64,000 bases of DNA from Modestobacter marinus (GCF_019799945.1 NZ_JABGCH010000024.1:1-64000); one strand, 5' to 3'; counted from the stretch's first letter, positions 10,441-21,175 are shown. Numbers and translations are program-made. Notes: generated from the letters alone by a model not told the origin.

Positions 10441-11609
10441 CCGCCTACCCGCACCCGCACCGGCCCACCGGGCGCACGGTAGGCATCGTCGGCGCGGCGC
10501 TCGGGCTCGCCGCGGCCGGCACCGCGGTGGGGGTCGCGGTCACCCGGGCGGCCACCGCGCGGATCCGGGCCGACCGCATCGCCGGCCGGCTGCCGGAGGT
10601 CGAGGGCGTCCCGGAGCGGGAGCTGCGGCAGGACGACCCGCTCGGCCTCGCCTCCCGGCCCGCGGACCGCAGCACGGTCGTGCCGGCCGACGACGGCGTG
10701 CTGCTGGCCGTCGAGGAGGTCGGCCCGCTCGACGCGCCGCTGACGGTGGTCCTCGTGCACGGCTACGCGCTGTCGATGGCGTCGTGGACCTTCCAGCGCC
10801 GGGACCTCGGCGCGCAGCTCGCCGCCGCCAACGGGCACCGGCCCACGGCGCGGCTGGTGTTCTACGACCAGCGCGGGCACGGCGCCTCCGGCCGCGGGGA
10901 CGCCGACCACGCCACGATCGAGCAGCTCGCCGCCGACCTGGAGACGGTGCTCGCCGCCCGGGTGCCGACCGGCCCGGTGGTCCTGGTCGGCCACTCGATG
11001 GGCGGGATGACCGTGCTGGCGCTGGCCCGCCGCCGTCCCGACCTGTTCGGCTCCCGGATCGCCGGGGTGGCGCTGGTGTCCACCTCCAGCGGCAACCTCG
11101 CCGACCTCGACCTCGGCCTGCCCCAGCTGCTCACCCGGGTGCGCGCTGCGGTGCTGCCGGTGGCCGCCTGGACCATGCGGCGCCGCCCGCGGTTCGCCGA
11201 GCAGACCCGCCGGGTCGCCAAGGACCTCGTCTCGGCGGCCACCCGGTCCCTGTCGTTCTCCTCCGCCGACGTCGCCCCGGAGCTCGGGCACTACGTCGAC
11301 GCGATGATCGCCGGGACGCCGGTCGACGTGATCGCCGAGTTCTACCCGGCACTGGTCGGGCTGGACGAGAGCGGCGCACTGGAGCCGCTGCGCCGCGTCC
11401 CGGCGCTGGTGCTCACCGGCGACAAGGACAAGCTGATCCCGATGGCACACAGCGAGCTGATCAACGAGCGGCTGGGGACGGCGCAGTTCGTCGTCGTCCC
11501 CGACGCCGGCCACCTGGTGCCGCTGGAGCACCCGGAGCAGGTGACCCGCGCGCTGGCCGGGCTCATCCGCCGGGTCGCCGCCGAGCAGCCGGGCCGGACG
11601 CCCGGCTGA
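10437..11609 (+). CDS. membrane-anchored alpha/beta hydrolase
   Basis: A 390-residue serine hydrolase with an N-terminal hydrophobic segment (about 15-38), so probably membrane-anchored. The oxyanion region VLVHGY is at 104-110, the nucleophile is Ser187 in GHSMGG, an Asp lies in TGDKDKLIP and the catalytic His in DAGHLVPLEHP. ATG overlaps the alr stop, and tsaE follows two genes later. This alr-hydrolase-tsaE order is conserved in actinobacteria, but I know of no established substrate. Confidence 0.85.
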   Translation: MTAYPHPHRPTGRTVGIVGAALGLAAAGTAVGVAVTRAATARIRADRIAGRLPEVEGVPERELRQDDPLGLASRPADRSTVVPADDGVLLAVEEVGPLDAPLTVVLVHGYALSMASWTFQRRDLGAQLAAANGHRPTARLVFYDQRGHGASGRGDADHATIEQLAADLETVLAARVPTGPVVLVGHSMGGMTVLALARRRPDLFGSRIAGVALVSTSSGNLADLDLGLPQLLTRVRAAVLPVAAWTMRRRPRFAEQTRRVAKDLVSAATRSLSFSSADVAPELGHYVDAMIAGTPVDVIAEFYPALVGLDESGALEPLRRVPALVLTGDKDKLIPMAHSELINERLGTAQFVVVPDAGHLVPLEHPEQVTRALAGLIRRVAAEQPGRTPG

Positions 11610-11644
11610 GCCGTGGCCGGTCCGGAGCCCGCCGCCGGTCGCCG

Positions 11645-11650
11645 TAGGGT
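11645..11650 (+). promoter_or_regulatory. -10 element for the uracil-DNA glycosylase gene (leaderless)
   Basis: TAGGGT ends 6 bases before GTG 11657, fitting a leaderless transcript. Confidence 0.5.
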
Positions 11651-11656
11651 GCTGGC

Positions 11657-12298
11657 GTGGCCTCTCCGCGACCGTCCCCGCCCCGACCGCCGCGGCTCGA
11701 CGCGGCCGCCGAGGAGGTCGCCCGCACCGCCGCCGCGGCACCGGACTGGGCCGCGCTGGCCACCGCGGCCAGTGGGTGCCTGGCCTGCCCCGAGCTGGCC
11801 GCCGCCCGTCAGCACGTCGTCGTCGGCGACGTCCCGGTCACCGGCCGGCCCCGGCTGGTGCTGGTGGGCGAGGCCCCGGGGGCGACCGAGGACGAGACCG
11901 GCCGCCCGTTCGTCGGGCGGTCCGGCGCGCTGCTGGACCAGCTGCTGGCCGAGGCGGGCCTCGACCGCGCCGAGGCCGCCGTGCTGAACGTGGTGAAGTG
12001 CCGGCCCCCGGGCAACCGGACACCAAAGGCCGCCGAGGTGACCCGGTGCAGCGGATGGCTGCGCCGGCAGCTGGACCTGCTCGACGCCCGGGTCGTGGTG
12101 GCGCTGGGGCTGTCCTCGGCGAAGTGGTTCCTCGGCCCGCGGACCGTGCTCGCCGCCGTCCGCGGCCGCCCGCACGAGGTCGACGGCCGCGCGGTGTGGG
12201 CCACCTACCACCCGTCGGCGGCGATCCGGTTCGGCCCCCACGGCGCTCCCCGCGCCGGGCTGCTGGCCGACCTGCAGGCCGTGGCGGACACGCTGTGA
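11657..12298 (+). CDS. family 4 (Fe-S) uracil-DNA glycosylase
   Basis: A 213-residue base-excision enzyme that removes uracil from DNA. Motif GEAPGATED (71-79) and the HPSA motif near the C terminus form the active site. Four cysteines, Cys41, Cys44, Cys115 and Cys131, fit the family-4 4Fe-4S pattern (C-x2-C and C-x15-C). The KRRIH insert of UdgX is absent, so this is an ordinary family-4 enzyme. GTG 11657 is set by the -10 hexamer. The stop overlaps the tsaE start by four bases. Confidence 0.92.
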   Translation: MASPRPSPPRPPRLDAAAEEVARTAAAAPDWAALATAASGCLACPELAAARQHVVVGDVPVTGRPRLVLVGEAPGATEDETGRPFVGRSGALLDQLLAEAGLDRAEAAVLNVVKCRPPGNRTPKAAEVTRCSGWLRRQLDLLDARVVVALGLSSAKWFLGPRTVLAAVRGRPHEVDGRAVWATYHPSAAIRFGPHGAPRAGLLADLQAVADTL

Positions 12299-12747
12299 GG
12301 CGCGAGCACGTACTGCCCATGGTCGCCGACACCCAGGCCCTCGGCCGGGAGCTCGCCGGGGTGCTGCAGCCCGGGGACCTCGTCGTCCTGGCCGGTCCGC
12401 TGGGCGCGGGGAAGACGGCGCTCACCCAGGGCATCGGCGCGGGGCTCGGCGTCCCGGGGCCGGTCACCTCGCCCACCTTCGTGCTCGCCCGCGTGCACCG
12501 GGGCGGCCGCGTGCCGCTGGTGCACGTGGACGCCTACCGGCTCACCGGCATGGCCGACGTCGATGACCTGGACCTGGACGCCACCACCGAGGAGTCGGTG
12601 ACGGTCGTCGAGTGGGGCCACGGGCTGGTCGAGCAGCTCGCCGACGAGCACCTCGTGGTCGAGCTGGACCGCCGGGACGACGACGTCCGCACCGCCCGGC
12701 TCGTCCCGGTCGGCCCCGGCTGGGAGCGGCGGCTCGACGGCGTGTGA
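12295..12747 (+). CDS. tsaE: tRNA t6A synthesis ATPase TsaE
   Basis: A 150-residue P-loop ATPase that works with TsaB and TsaD to make threonylcarbamoyl-adenosine at tRNA position 37. Walker A is GPLGAGKT, followed by TSPTFVLAR and HVDAYRL. GTG 12295 overlaps the previous stop (GTGA); an ATG at 12319 would give 142 residues and cannot be excluded. The usual neighbour tsaB lies 1 kb away, separated by the minus-strand MarR/SRPBCC pair. Confidence 0.93.
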   Translation: MRREHVLPMVADTQALGRELAGVLQPGDLVVLAGPLGAGKTALTQGIGAGLGVPGPVTSPTFVLARVHRGGRVPLVHVDAYRLTGMADVDDLDLDATTEESVTVVEWGHGLVEQLADEHLVVELDRRDDDVRTARLVPVGPGWERRLDGV

Positions 12748-12774
12748 CCCGGCGTGGCGCTCCGCCGCGACCGG

Positions 12775-13224
12775 TCAGCCGGCCCGGGCCAGGTCGCGCA
12801 GCATCCCGGTGAGGAGCGGCTCGCGGTCGCCCAGCACGCCGAAGAACCGTCGGTCGGTCGCCTCCACCGCGGCGTTGGCGTCGTCGGCGAGCGCCGCGCC
12901 CCGTGCGGTCACGGTGAGCGCCCGGGCCCGGGCGTCGGTCGGGTGGGGATGGCGTTCGACCAGCCCCTTGCCCTCCAGGGCGCGCAGCACCTGGGAGGTC
13001 ATCATCGGATCCGTCCGCGCGTGCGAGGCCAGCGCGCGCTGGCTGACCGGCCCGTCAGCCCGCAGCCAGGCGAGCGAGGCGAGCAGCACGAACTGCACGT
13101 GCGTGAGGTCGAAGGGGGCCAGCGTGGCCCGCTGCGCCGCCTGCCAGGCGTTGGTCACCCGCCAGAGCATCAGTCCGGGGCTGTCGTCGGCCTCGGCATG
13201 GGCGGTGCGGAGTTCACCGGTCAT
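12775..13224 (-). CDS. MarR-family transcriptional regulator
   Basis: A 149-residue winged-helix regulator. The DNA-binding region includes VSQRALASHARTDPMMTSQVLRAL split over the recognition helix, followed by the wing with RHPHPTDARARAL. ATG 13224 is chosen; the frame is open to 13344 but the upstream residues are Pro/Gly-rich and unlike the family. It lies 32 bases downstream of a broken SRPBCC gene on the same strand, and the pair probably forms an operon inserted into the t6A block. Ligand unknown. Confidence 0.88.
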   Translation of the reverse strand: MTGELRTAHAEADDSPGLMLWRVTNAWQAAQRATLAPFDLTHVQFVLLASLAWLRADGPVSQRALASHARTDPMMTSQVLRALEGKGLVERHPHPTDARARALTVTARGAALADDANAAVEATDRRFFGVLGDREPLLTGMLRDLARAG

Positions 13225-13256
13225 GCCGCCATCGTCGCCGGAGAGACCCGGGGGGC

Positions 13257-13678
13257 TCAGGCCGCCTCCTCGACGAGCGCGACCAGGCGGTCCAGGTCGG
13301 CCTGGGTGGACCCCCGGAACCCGCGGCCCATGAGCCGCGCCCACAGCGGGGCCAGCGGGCCGACAGCGTCACCCGGACGCCGAGCTCCGTGCCGGCGCCG
13401 GACTCCTCCGCGACGTGCTGGAACACCAGGCACGCCCCGGGCAGCCGGCTGGTGTCGGTGTACTCCCGCCCCGGACGGCAGGCGCTGACGACGAACCGGA
13501 CCCGTGGCCCGCCCCGCGGCTTCAGCACACCCCTGGTGCCGGTGCGGACCGGCCCGGCCACGCGCACCCATTCGGTGTCGGGGGACCAGGCGGGCCAGGT
13601 GCCGTGGTCCACCCAGCGCGCGAAGTAGGCGTCGGGACCGGCGGAGGAGCGAGCCGAGCCGCAGGCGAGTTCGATCAT
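13257..13678 (-). pseudogene. SRPBCC-family protein, frameshifted
   Basis: From ATG 13678 the frame reads an SRPBCC (START-like ligand-binding) protein with WVDHGTWPAWSPDTEWVRV, VLKPRGGP and TELGVRVTLS. It then loses the family sequence near 13359-13362. The continuation GPLAPLWARLMGRGF and DLDRLVALVEEAA lies in the next frame and stops at 13257. Adding one G in the run (TCGGCCCG to TCGGGCCCG) would restore a single protein of about 140 residues. A real mutation and a sequencing error cannot be told apart here. It lies upstream of the MarR gene on the same strand. Confidence 0.75.
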
Positions 13679-13712
13679 GGAAATAGTATGCACGCTTAGT
13701 ACATCGGGCGGA
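13679..13712 (-). promoter_or_regulatory. AT-rich promoter/operator region before the SRPBCC-MarR pair
   Basis: An unusually AT-rich stretch for this genome directly upstream of ATG 13678. On the plus strand it holds two TAGTA motifs (in TAGTATGC and TTAGTAC) about one helical turn apart. It is a plausible site for autoregulation by the MarR protein, but the assignment rests on position and composition only. Confidence 0.3.
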
Positions 13713-13754
13713 AGGGCATCGGCCACCGCGCGGCCGGGTCGCCGGTGGGCGGCC

Positions 13755-13760
13755 TAGGCT
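13755..13760 (+). promoter_or_regulatory. -10 element for tsaB (leaderless)
   Basis: TAGGCT ends 8 bases before GTG 13769, so the tsaB-rimI transcript should begin at the start codon. Confidence 0.5.
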
Positions 13761-13768
13761 CGTCGGTC

Positions 13769-14404
13769 GTGCTCGTCCTCGCCCTCGACACCGCCACCCC
13801 GACCCTCGTCGCAGGAGTGGCCCGCTGGTCACCCGAGAGCGTTCAGCTGCTGGCCGAGCGGGCGCTGCCCTCCGGCAACCGGCACGCCGAGCTGCTGACC
13901 CCCGCGGTCCGCGAGGTGCTGGCCGAGGCCGGCGTGCGCATGCGCGACCTCGACGCCGTCGTCACCGGGCTCGGTCCCGGGCCGTTCACCGGGCTGCGGG
14001 TCGGGATCGTCACCGCCGCCGCGCTGGCCGATGCCCGGGACCTGCCGGTGGTTGGCGTGTGCTCGCTCGACGCAGTCGGCAGCGGCGCCCGCTCGGTGGT
14101 CACCGACGCGCGGCGCAAGGAGGTGCACTGGGCCGTCTACGGCCCGGACGGCGCGCGCCTGGCCGGGCCCGGTGTCGACCGGCCGGAGGACGCCCCGGTC
14201 ACCGACCCCGTCCTCGGGGACGTGCGGTTCGCCGAGCGGCTGGGCCGGGACGTCACCGCGGCGGACGTGACGACGGCGGGGCTGCTCCGGGCCGCGACTC
14301 CCCAGCTGGCCGGCGACGTCCCCCGGCGCCCGCTGGAGCCGCTGTACCTGCGCCGCCCGGACGCCGTCCCCCCGGCCGCCCGCAAGGCGGTGTCCCAGCC
14401 GTGA
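13769..14404 (+). CDS. tsaB: tRNA t6A synthesis protein TsaB
   Basis: A 211-residue partner and stabiliser of TsaD in tRNA t6A37 synthesis. It has the ASKHA-fold N terminus VLALDTATPT, the block GLGPGPFTGLRVGI and a degenerate C-terminal half, as usual for TsaB. GTG 13769 is preferred to GTG 13745 because of the family N terminus and the TAGGCT hexamer 8 bases upstream. The stop overlaps the rimI start (GTGA), so the two are coupled. Confidence 0.93.
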   Translation: MLVLALDTATPTLVAGVARWSPESVQLLAERALPSGNRHAELLTPAVREVLAEAGVRMRDLDAVVTGLGPGPFTGLRVGIVTAAALADARDLPVVGVCSLDAVGSGARSVVTDARRKEVHWAVYGPDGARLAGPGVDRPEDAPVTDPVLGDVRFAERLGRDVTAADVTTAGLLRAATPQLAGDVPRRPLEPLYLRRPDAVPPAARKAVSQP

Positions 14405-14856
14405 CGGTCCGGCTGAGGGACATGACCGCCGCCGACCTGCCCGCCGTCCTGGAGCTCGAGGAGGAGCTCTTCGCGCCGGACACCTGGACCGAGTGGATGT
14501 ACCGCGACGAGCTCGCCCGCCCCGACACCCGCCACTATCTGGTGGCCGCCGACGACGCCACCGGCGCCGTCGTCGGCTACGCCGGGCTGATCGCCTACGA
14601 CGACGAGGCGCACCTCGCCACCATCGGGGTGACCGGGGCCCGGCAGGGGGAGCGGATCGGCGCGCTGCTGCTGGACACCCTGCTGGCCGAGGCGGACCAG
14701 CAGCGGAAACCGGTGCTGCTGGAGGTGCGCGCCGACGACGAGGCCACCCAGGGCTTCTACCGCCGCCGCGGCTTCACCGAGGTCGGCCGCCGGCCGCGCT
14801 ACTACCCACTGAGCGGGAAGGACGCCGTCGTGATGCTCCGGGAGCCGGTGTCATGA
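14401..14856 (+). CDS. rimI: ribosomal protein S18 alanine N-acetyltransferase-like GNAT
   Basis: A 151-residue GNAT acetyltransferase in the standard tsaB-rimI-tsaD position. Motif A is the acetyl-CoA loop [14 protein letters not shown], and motif B is [20 protein letters not shown]. RimI acetylates the N terminus of ribosomal protein S18; in actinobacteria its range may be broader. GTG 14401 overlaps the tsaB stop. Confidence 0.92.
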   Translation: MTVRLRDMTAADLPAVLELEEELFAPDTWTEWMYRDELARPDTRHYLVAADDATGAVVGYAGLIAYDDEAHLATIGVTGARQGERIGALLLDTLLAEADQQRKPVLLEVRADDEATQGFYRRRGFTEVGRRPRYYPLSGKDAVVMLREPVS

Positions 14857-14924
14857 GCGGACAGGGAGTGAGCATCGCAGCGAGGTCTGCGAGCGAGGAG
14901 CGGAGCGACCGCGGGAGCGAACAG
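14855..14924 (+). repeat. GC-rich short repeat, copy 2
   Basis: The core GAGCATCGCAGCGAGG with the following GAGCGAGGAGCGGAG matches the repeat at 2973. It is bracketed by GAGCGGACAG (14855-14864, over the rimI stop) and GAGCGAACAG (14915-14924, just before tsaD). The element supplies the GGGAG that may serve as the tsaD ribosome-binding site. Confidence 0.55.
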
Positions 14925-14926
14925 TG

Positions 14927-15967
14927 ATGACCGCGGCCCAGCCGTTGGTGCTCGGGTTCGAGACCTCCTGCGACGAGACCGGCGTCGGGCTGGTGCGCGG
15001 GCAGACGCTGCTGTCCGACGCGCTGGCCACCTCGATGGAGGAGCACGAGCGGTTCGGCGGGGTGGTGCCGGAGATCGCGTCCCGCGCGCACCTGGAGGCG
15101 ATGGTCCCCACGGTGCACAAGGCGCTGTCCGACGCCGGCGTGGGTGCCTTGGACGTCGACGCCGTCGCGGTGACCGCCGGGCCGGGGCTCACCGGCGCCC
15201 TGCTGGTCGGGGTCGCGGCGGCGAAGGCGTACGCACTGGCCCTCGACGTCCCGCTGTACGGGGTCAACCACCTGGCCGCGCACGTCGCCGTCGACGAGCT
15301 CGAGCACGGCCGGCTCGCCGAGCCCTCGATCGCGATGCTCGTCTCCGGCGGGCACAGCTCGCTGCTGCTGGTGCCCGACCTCACGCAGGACGTGCAGGAG
15401 CTCGGCCGCACCATCGACGACGCGGCGGGTGAGGCCTTCGACAAGGTGGCCCGGGTGCTGGGCCTGCCCTTCCCCGGCGGCCCGCCGATCGACCGGGCGG
15501 CCGGCGAGGGCGACCGGGACGCGATCGCCTTCCCCCGCGGGCTCACCGGCCCGGGCGACGCCGCCTACGACTTCTCGTTCTCCGGGCTGAAGACGGCGGT
15601 CGCCCGCTGGGTCGAGGCGCGGCAGCGGGCCGGTGAGCCGGTGCCGGTGGCCGACGTCGCCGCCGCGTTCCAGGAGGCGGTCGTGGACGTGCTCACCGCC
15701 AAGGCCGTGCGCGCCTGCCGGGACCACGGCGTCGACCACCTGGTCATCGGCGGCGGGGTGGCGGCCAACTCGCGGCTGCGCGCGCTGGCGCAGGAGCGGT
15801 GCGACGCCGCGGGGATCGTGCTGCGGGTGCCGAGTCGCCGGCTGTGCACCGACAACGGGGCGATGGTCGCCGCGCTCGGGTCGCGGCTGGTCGAGGCGGG
15901 GGTGACGCCGTCGGAGATCGACCTGGGGGCGGACAGCTCGCTGCCGATCGACGTCGTCAGCCGCTGA
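14927..15967 (+). CDS. tsaD: tRNA N6-threonylcarbamoyladenosine transferase TsaD
   Basis: A 346-residue catalytic subunit that transfers threonylcarbamoyl to A37 of ANN-reading tRNAs. The metal-binding histidines are in NHLAAH, ATP is held by blocks including [11 protein letters not shown] and [11 protein letters not shown], and the C terminus has [12 protein letters not shown] 14924 and ATG 14927 are adjacent in frame; ATG is chosen. GGGAG at 14913-14917 may be the ribosome-binding site. The gene overlaps the convergent methyltransferase gene by 11 bases. Confidence 0.95.
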   Translation: MTAAQPLVLGFETSCDETGVGLVRGQTLLSDALATSMEEHERFGGVVPEIASRAHLEAMVPTVHKALSDAGVGALDVDAVAVTAGPGLTGALLVGVAAAKAYALALDVPLYGVNHLAAHVAVDELEHGRLAEPSIAMLVSGGHSSLLLVPDLTQDVQELGRTIDDAAGEAFDKVARVLGLPFPGGPPIDRAAGEGDRDAIAFPRGLTGPGDAAYDFSFSGLKTAVARWVEARQRAGEPVPVADVAAAFQEAVVDVLTAKAVRACRDHGVDHLVIGGGVAANSRLRALAQERCDAAGIVLRVPSRRLCTDNGAMVAALGSRLVEAGVTPSEIDLGADSSLPIDVVSR

Positions 15968-17198
15968 CGTCGCAGACCAGGACCGTGGGCGCGCCGGCGA
16001 CCCGGGTGACGACGACGACCGCGGTCCCGCTGCCGGGGCTGCGCAGCTGCCGCGCGAGGCTCTCCGGCTCGATCGGTGATCCGCGCTTCTTCACCGTCAC
16101 CCGGCCGACGCCACGGGCCCGCAGCAGCGCGCGCAGCTTCTTGAGGTTGAACGGCAGCACGTCGGTGACCGCGTGGCTGCTGACCCAGGGGGAGTCCGCC
16201 GGGCCGTCGGAGGTCAGGTAGGCGATCGTCGGGTCGACCAGCGTGGCGCCGAGGTCCGCCGCGACCAGGGCCACCAGCCCGGAGCGGATCGCCGCCGGGT
16301 CCGGCTCGTGCAGCCAGCCGCGCACCGGGCCGACCGGCGCGGTACCGGGGTCCCGGTCTGCGGTGAGCTCGAGCAGCCAGCCGTCGGCGAGCAGCAGGCT
16401 CGCCCGGCGCCAGGTGCGGCTGAGCCCGCGGCCCCACAGCAGCGCCTCGGCGATCGACCCGCCGGCCGACACCCACTCGGCCTCCACGCCGTCCGGCACC
16501 CGGGCGTGGTCCAGCCCCGGGGCCACCTTGACCACGCAGGCCGGGGCCCGGTCCAGCAGCAGGGCGACGGTCGACCAGGGCGGGGACCAGCGGTCGGGGT
16601 CCAGCTGCCGCCGGCCCCCGGCGCGGCGGGCGGGGTCGAGGACGGCCGCGTCGCAGCCGGCGACCCGGCCGTCGGCGGCCGCGGCCACCAGCGCGACGAC
16701 GTCGCCGGCCACCACCTGCACCCGGTCGGCGACCCCCAGCGCCTCGGCGTTGGCGGCGGTGAGCTCGCGGGCCACCGGATCGAGGTCCACGGCGGTGACC
16801 GCGGCACCGGCGCGGGCCAGCGCGACGGTGTCGGTGCCCGAGGCGCACCCCAGGTCGGCCACCGAGCGGGCACCGCCGGCGAGCAGCCGCCGCGCCCGCC
16901 GGGTGGCCAGCACCGGGCGGCCGGCCTGCTCGAGGGCGTCCGCGGTGAGGAGCAGCCGGTCGGCGTCGTCCCCGAAGGTGGCCCGGGCTCGCGCCCGCAG
17001 CCGGGCGAGCTCCCACGCGGGACCCGCGCCGTCCGGCCCCACCTCGGCGCGCAGCCGGGCGAGCGCGGGCAGCACGTCCACCCGGTCGGCGACCAGATCG
17101 GCGGCGCGTGCGGTCGCGGCCTCGCCGGCCGGGGTCCTCAGCCAGCGCAGGGCGGCGACCCGGTCTGCACGGGGGTCGTCGGGTGGGGTGCCGGACAC
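15957..17198 (-). CDS. class I SAM-dependent methyltransferase with THUMP-like end
   Basis: A 413-residue predicted methyltransferase. Motif I is [16 protein letters not shown], followed by AVDLDPVA (motif II) and [10 protein letters not shown] (motif IV). The C-terminal part, with [18 protein letters not shown] and [13 protein letters not shown], resembles the THUMP-like domain found in this actinobacterial family. The substrate is unknown, possibly an RNA. GTG 17198 is chosen because CAGGCT lies 6 bases upstream; ATG 17216 is an alternative. Its 5' end faces the groES CIRCE operator about 55 bases away. Confidence 0.8.
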   Translation of the reverse strand: MSGTPPDDPRADRVAALRWLRTPAGEAATARAADLVADRVDVLPALARLRAEVGPDGAGPAWELARLRARARATFGDDADRLLLTADALEQAGRPVLATRRARRLLAGGARSVADLGCASGTDTVALARAGAAVTAVDLDPVARELTAANAEALGVADRVQVVAGDVVALVAAAADGRVAGCDAAVLDPARRAGGRRQLDPDRWSPPWSTVALLLDRAPACVVKVAPGLDHARVPDGVEAEWVSAGGSIAEALLWGRGLSRTWRRASLLLADGWLLELTADRDPGTAPVGPVRGWLHEPDPAAIRSGLVALVAADLGATLVDPTIAYLTSDGPADSPWVSSHAVTDVLPFNLKKLRALLRARGVGRVTVKKRGSPIEPESLARQLRSPGSGTAVVVVTRVAGAPTVLVCDVSG

Positions 17199-17248
17199 GG
17201 CCCCAGCCTGGCCCATCCCCGGTTCCCCCGGGTGGGCCACCCGGTTGA

Positions 17249-19552
<2,304 letters not shown>

Positions 19553-19558
19553 CGTCAG

Positions 19559-19595
19559 CTGACGCCCGCCCGTTCCCAGGACGGTCGGGCGTCAG
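19559..19595 (+). terminator. groEL terminator hairpin 1
   Basis: CTGACGCCCG and CGGGCGTCAG pair across 17 bases, starting 7 bases after the groEL stop. There is no T-tract. Confidence 0.65.
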
Positions 19596-19605
19596 GGCAC
19601 GACAA

Positions 19606-19652
19606 CGCCGAGAGGGCCGGTCCGACGACTCGTCGGACCGGCCCTCTCGGCG
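19606..19652. terminator. long perfect hairpin between groEL and whiD
   Basis: A 23-base-pair uninterrupted inverted repeat (arms 19606-19628 and 19630-19652, one central base) between two convergent genes. It is probably a bidirectional terminator. The neighbouring bases are GC-rich, with no T-run on either side. Confidence 0.75.
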
Positions 19653-19687
19653 CTTCGCGCGGCGGGGAGGTCGCCCGCCGCGGTGGT

Positions 19688-19987
19688 TCAGACCCCGGCG
19701 GCGATGGAGGCGGGCTCCGCGGCGATCAGCCGGGCGCGCTCCTCCTCGCTCATGCCGCCCCAGACCCCGTAGGGCTCGCGGACGGACAGCGCGTGCTTCA
19801 AGCAGGCGTCGATCACCGGGCACGTTCCGCAGACGGCCTTGGCGGCGGCCTGTCGCCGCGCTCGGGCCGGCCCACGCTCGCCGTCGGGGTGGAAGAAGAG
19901 CGACGTGCTCTCGCCTCGGCAGGCGCCGTGCAACTGCCAGTCCCAGACCTCGGCAACAGGGGTGGGCAGTCGGCGGATGTCGGCCAT
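19688..19987 (-). CDS. whiD: WhiB-family Fe-S regulator, WhiD/WhiB3 type
   Basis: A 99-residue WhiB-like protein. Cys23, Cys53, Cys56 and Cys62 (C-x29-C-x2-C-x5-C) bind a 4Fe-4S cluster, and GVWGGMSEEER is the sigma-factor-contact turn. The N terminus MADIRRLP and DWQLHGACRG with FFHPDGERGPAR match Streptomyces WhiD and mycobacterial WhiB3. Position supports this: it is divergent from bldM and lies between groEL and guaB, as in S. coelicolor. ATG 19987 has AGGAGGT upstream; an upstream in-frame ATG at 20071 is not needed. Likely a redox- or NO-sensitive partner of the main sigma factor. Confidence 0.93.
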   Translation of the reverse strand: MADIRRLPTPVAEVWDWQLHGACRGESTSLFFHPDGERGPARARRQAAAKAVCGTCPVIDACLKHALSVREPYGVWGGMSEEERARLIAAEPASIAAGV

Positions 19988-20363
19988 TGGACCTCCTCGG
20001 CTCAGATGCACCGGGGGGTCTGCCCGGTCACGGAGCAGCCGGTGCCCCGTGCCGGTGAGGCGCAAACACATCGGCCCACCTTCGTGGTGCGGGATCTGCC
20101 GATGTGTGCATCAGGACGTACCCCGCTGTCCAGCTCCGATCGGGCGTGCTCCTGCCCTCACCCCCCGGGGTGACGGGCGCTGTTGTCGCACGACGGAGCG
20201 GATCAAGGTGGTGACAGGGAGTGCCGACCACCGGAGTGGGGGACACCCCGACACCACGCCCGGACTCCGTTCGGGCGGTGCCGGCGCCCCGGGGAGCGGG
20301 GGAGTACCCGGTCCCACCACCCGGCCGGGTGACCCCCGGTTCGGCGCAGGACGGGAGCTATCG
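19988..20363. promoter_or_regulatory. divergent whiD-bldM control region
   Basis: A 376-base region without a gene. It contains a perfect 10-base inverted repeat ACACATCGGC / GCCGATGTGT at 20066-20075 and 20098-20107 with a 22-base spacer, which could be a regulator site or a hairpin. Translations of this region have no family resemblance. Promoters for both genes must lie here, but no -10/-35 pair stands out. Confidence 0.5.
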
Positions 20364-21128
20364 GTGATCGAGGACAGGATGCGCGGCAACGGCCACGGCG
20401 GTGCCGTGGTGTGGGTGTTCGACGAGCGGCGCCGCGTGCGGGACGACGTCGCCGCCCGCCTGCTGGCGCTGCCGTTCGTGGCCCGCGTCGAGGCGGTCGG
20501 TGACCCGACGGCCCTGACGGCCCGGCTGGCCAACCGGCTGCCCGACGCACTGCTCGTCGGGACCCAGCGGGCCACCGACAGCGGGCTGGCCGTCGCCACC
20601 CAGGTGCTGCGGAGCCACCCCTCGCTGACCGTGCTGGTGCTCGGTGCCCCGGACGACGCGGACTCCGTCCGCGCCGCGGTGGCCGCCGGTGCCCGTGGCT
20701 ACCTGCGCTGGGACGCCAACCCCCTGGAGCTCGGCCTGGGCCTGGCCCGTGGGCCGCGCGTGGAGCAGGGCCGGCCCGTGCAGGCGCGGATGGCGCCGAT
20801 GCCCCGCAGCCCGCAGCACGCGGTCCCACCCGGCGGGGCACCGTCTCACGGACAGTCACCGTGGGGCGGCGCCAGCGCGCTGGCCGGCTCTGCGCCGACC
20901 ACCGTGCGGTCGACCGTCCCCGAGCCGCCGCCGGTCGCGCTCAGCGCCCGGGAGATGCAGGTGCTCACCGGGATGAGCCAGGGCAAGAGCAACGCCCAGA
21001 TCGGCCGCGAGCTCTACCTGTCCGAGGACACCATCAAGACCCACGCCCGCCGGCTGTTCCGCAAGCTCGGCGCCAAGGACCGCGCCGAGGCGGTGGCCAC
21101 CGGCTTCCGCCGCGGCATGATGCACTAG
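20364..21128 (+). CDS. bldM: BldM-like orphan response regulator
   Basis: A 254-residue LuxR-type regulator. The C-terminal helix-turn-helix (about 190-254) reads LSAREMQVLTGMSQGKSN, QIGRELYLSEDTIKTHARRL and FRKLGAKDRAEAVA, very close to Streptomyces BldM. The N-terminal receiver-like domain is degenerate: the usual phospho-acceptor region reads DALLVGTQRA with no Asp, and the conserved Lys position reads RWDA. A Pro/Gly/Ser linker of about 50 residues joins the domains. GTG 20364 follows GGGAG. Synteny with whiD and guaB supports the name. Activity is probably phosphorylation-independent. Confidence 0.88.
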   Translation: MIEDRMRGNGHGGAVVWVFDERRRVRDDVAARLLALPFVARVEAVGDPTALTARLANRLPDALLVGTQRATDSGLAVATQVLRSHPSLTVLVLGAPDDADSVRAAVAAGARGYLRWDANPLELGLGLARGPRVEQGRPVQARMAPMPRSPQHAVPPGGAPSHGQSPWGGASALAGSAPTTVRSTVPEPPPVALSAREMQVLTGMSQGKSNAQIGRELYLSEDTIKTHARRLFRKLGAKDRAEAVATGFRRGMMH

Positions 21129-21150
21129 CCCCCTGTCGAGGGGCTGAGCC

Positions 21151-21175
21151 GCCCCGGCGACCGGTACGCCGGGGC
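21151..21175 (+). terminator. terminator after bldM
   Basis: GCCCCGGCG and CGCCGGGGC form a 9-pair perfect stem with a 7-base loop, 22 bases after the bldM stop. No T-tract. The following bases to about 21350 contain no recognisable gene. Confidence 0.6.

Noticed and set aside
13214-13726. 170-codon frame as an intact SRPBCC gene
   Set aside because: Its last 60 or so residues are Arg/Trp/Gly-rich nonsense, while the true family C terminus lies in the adjacent frame.
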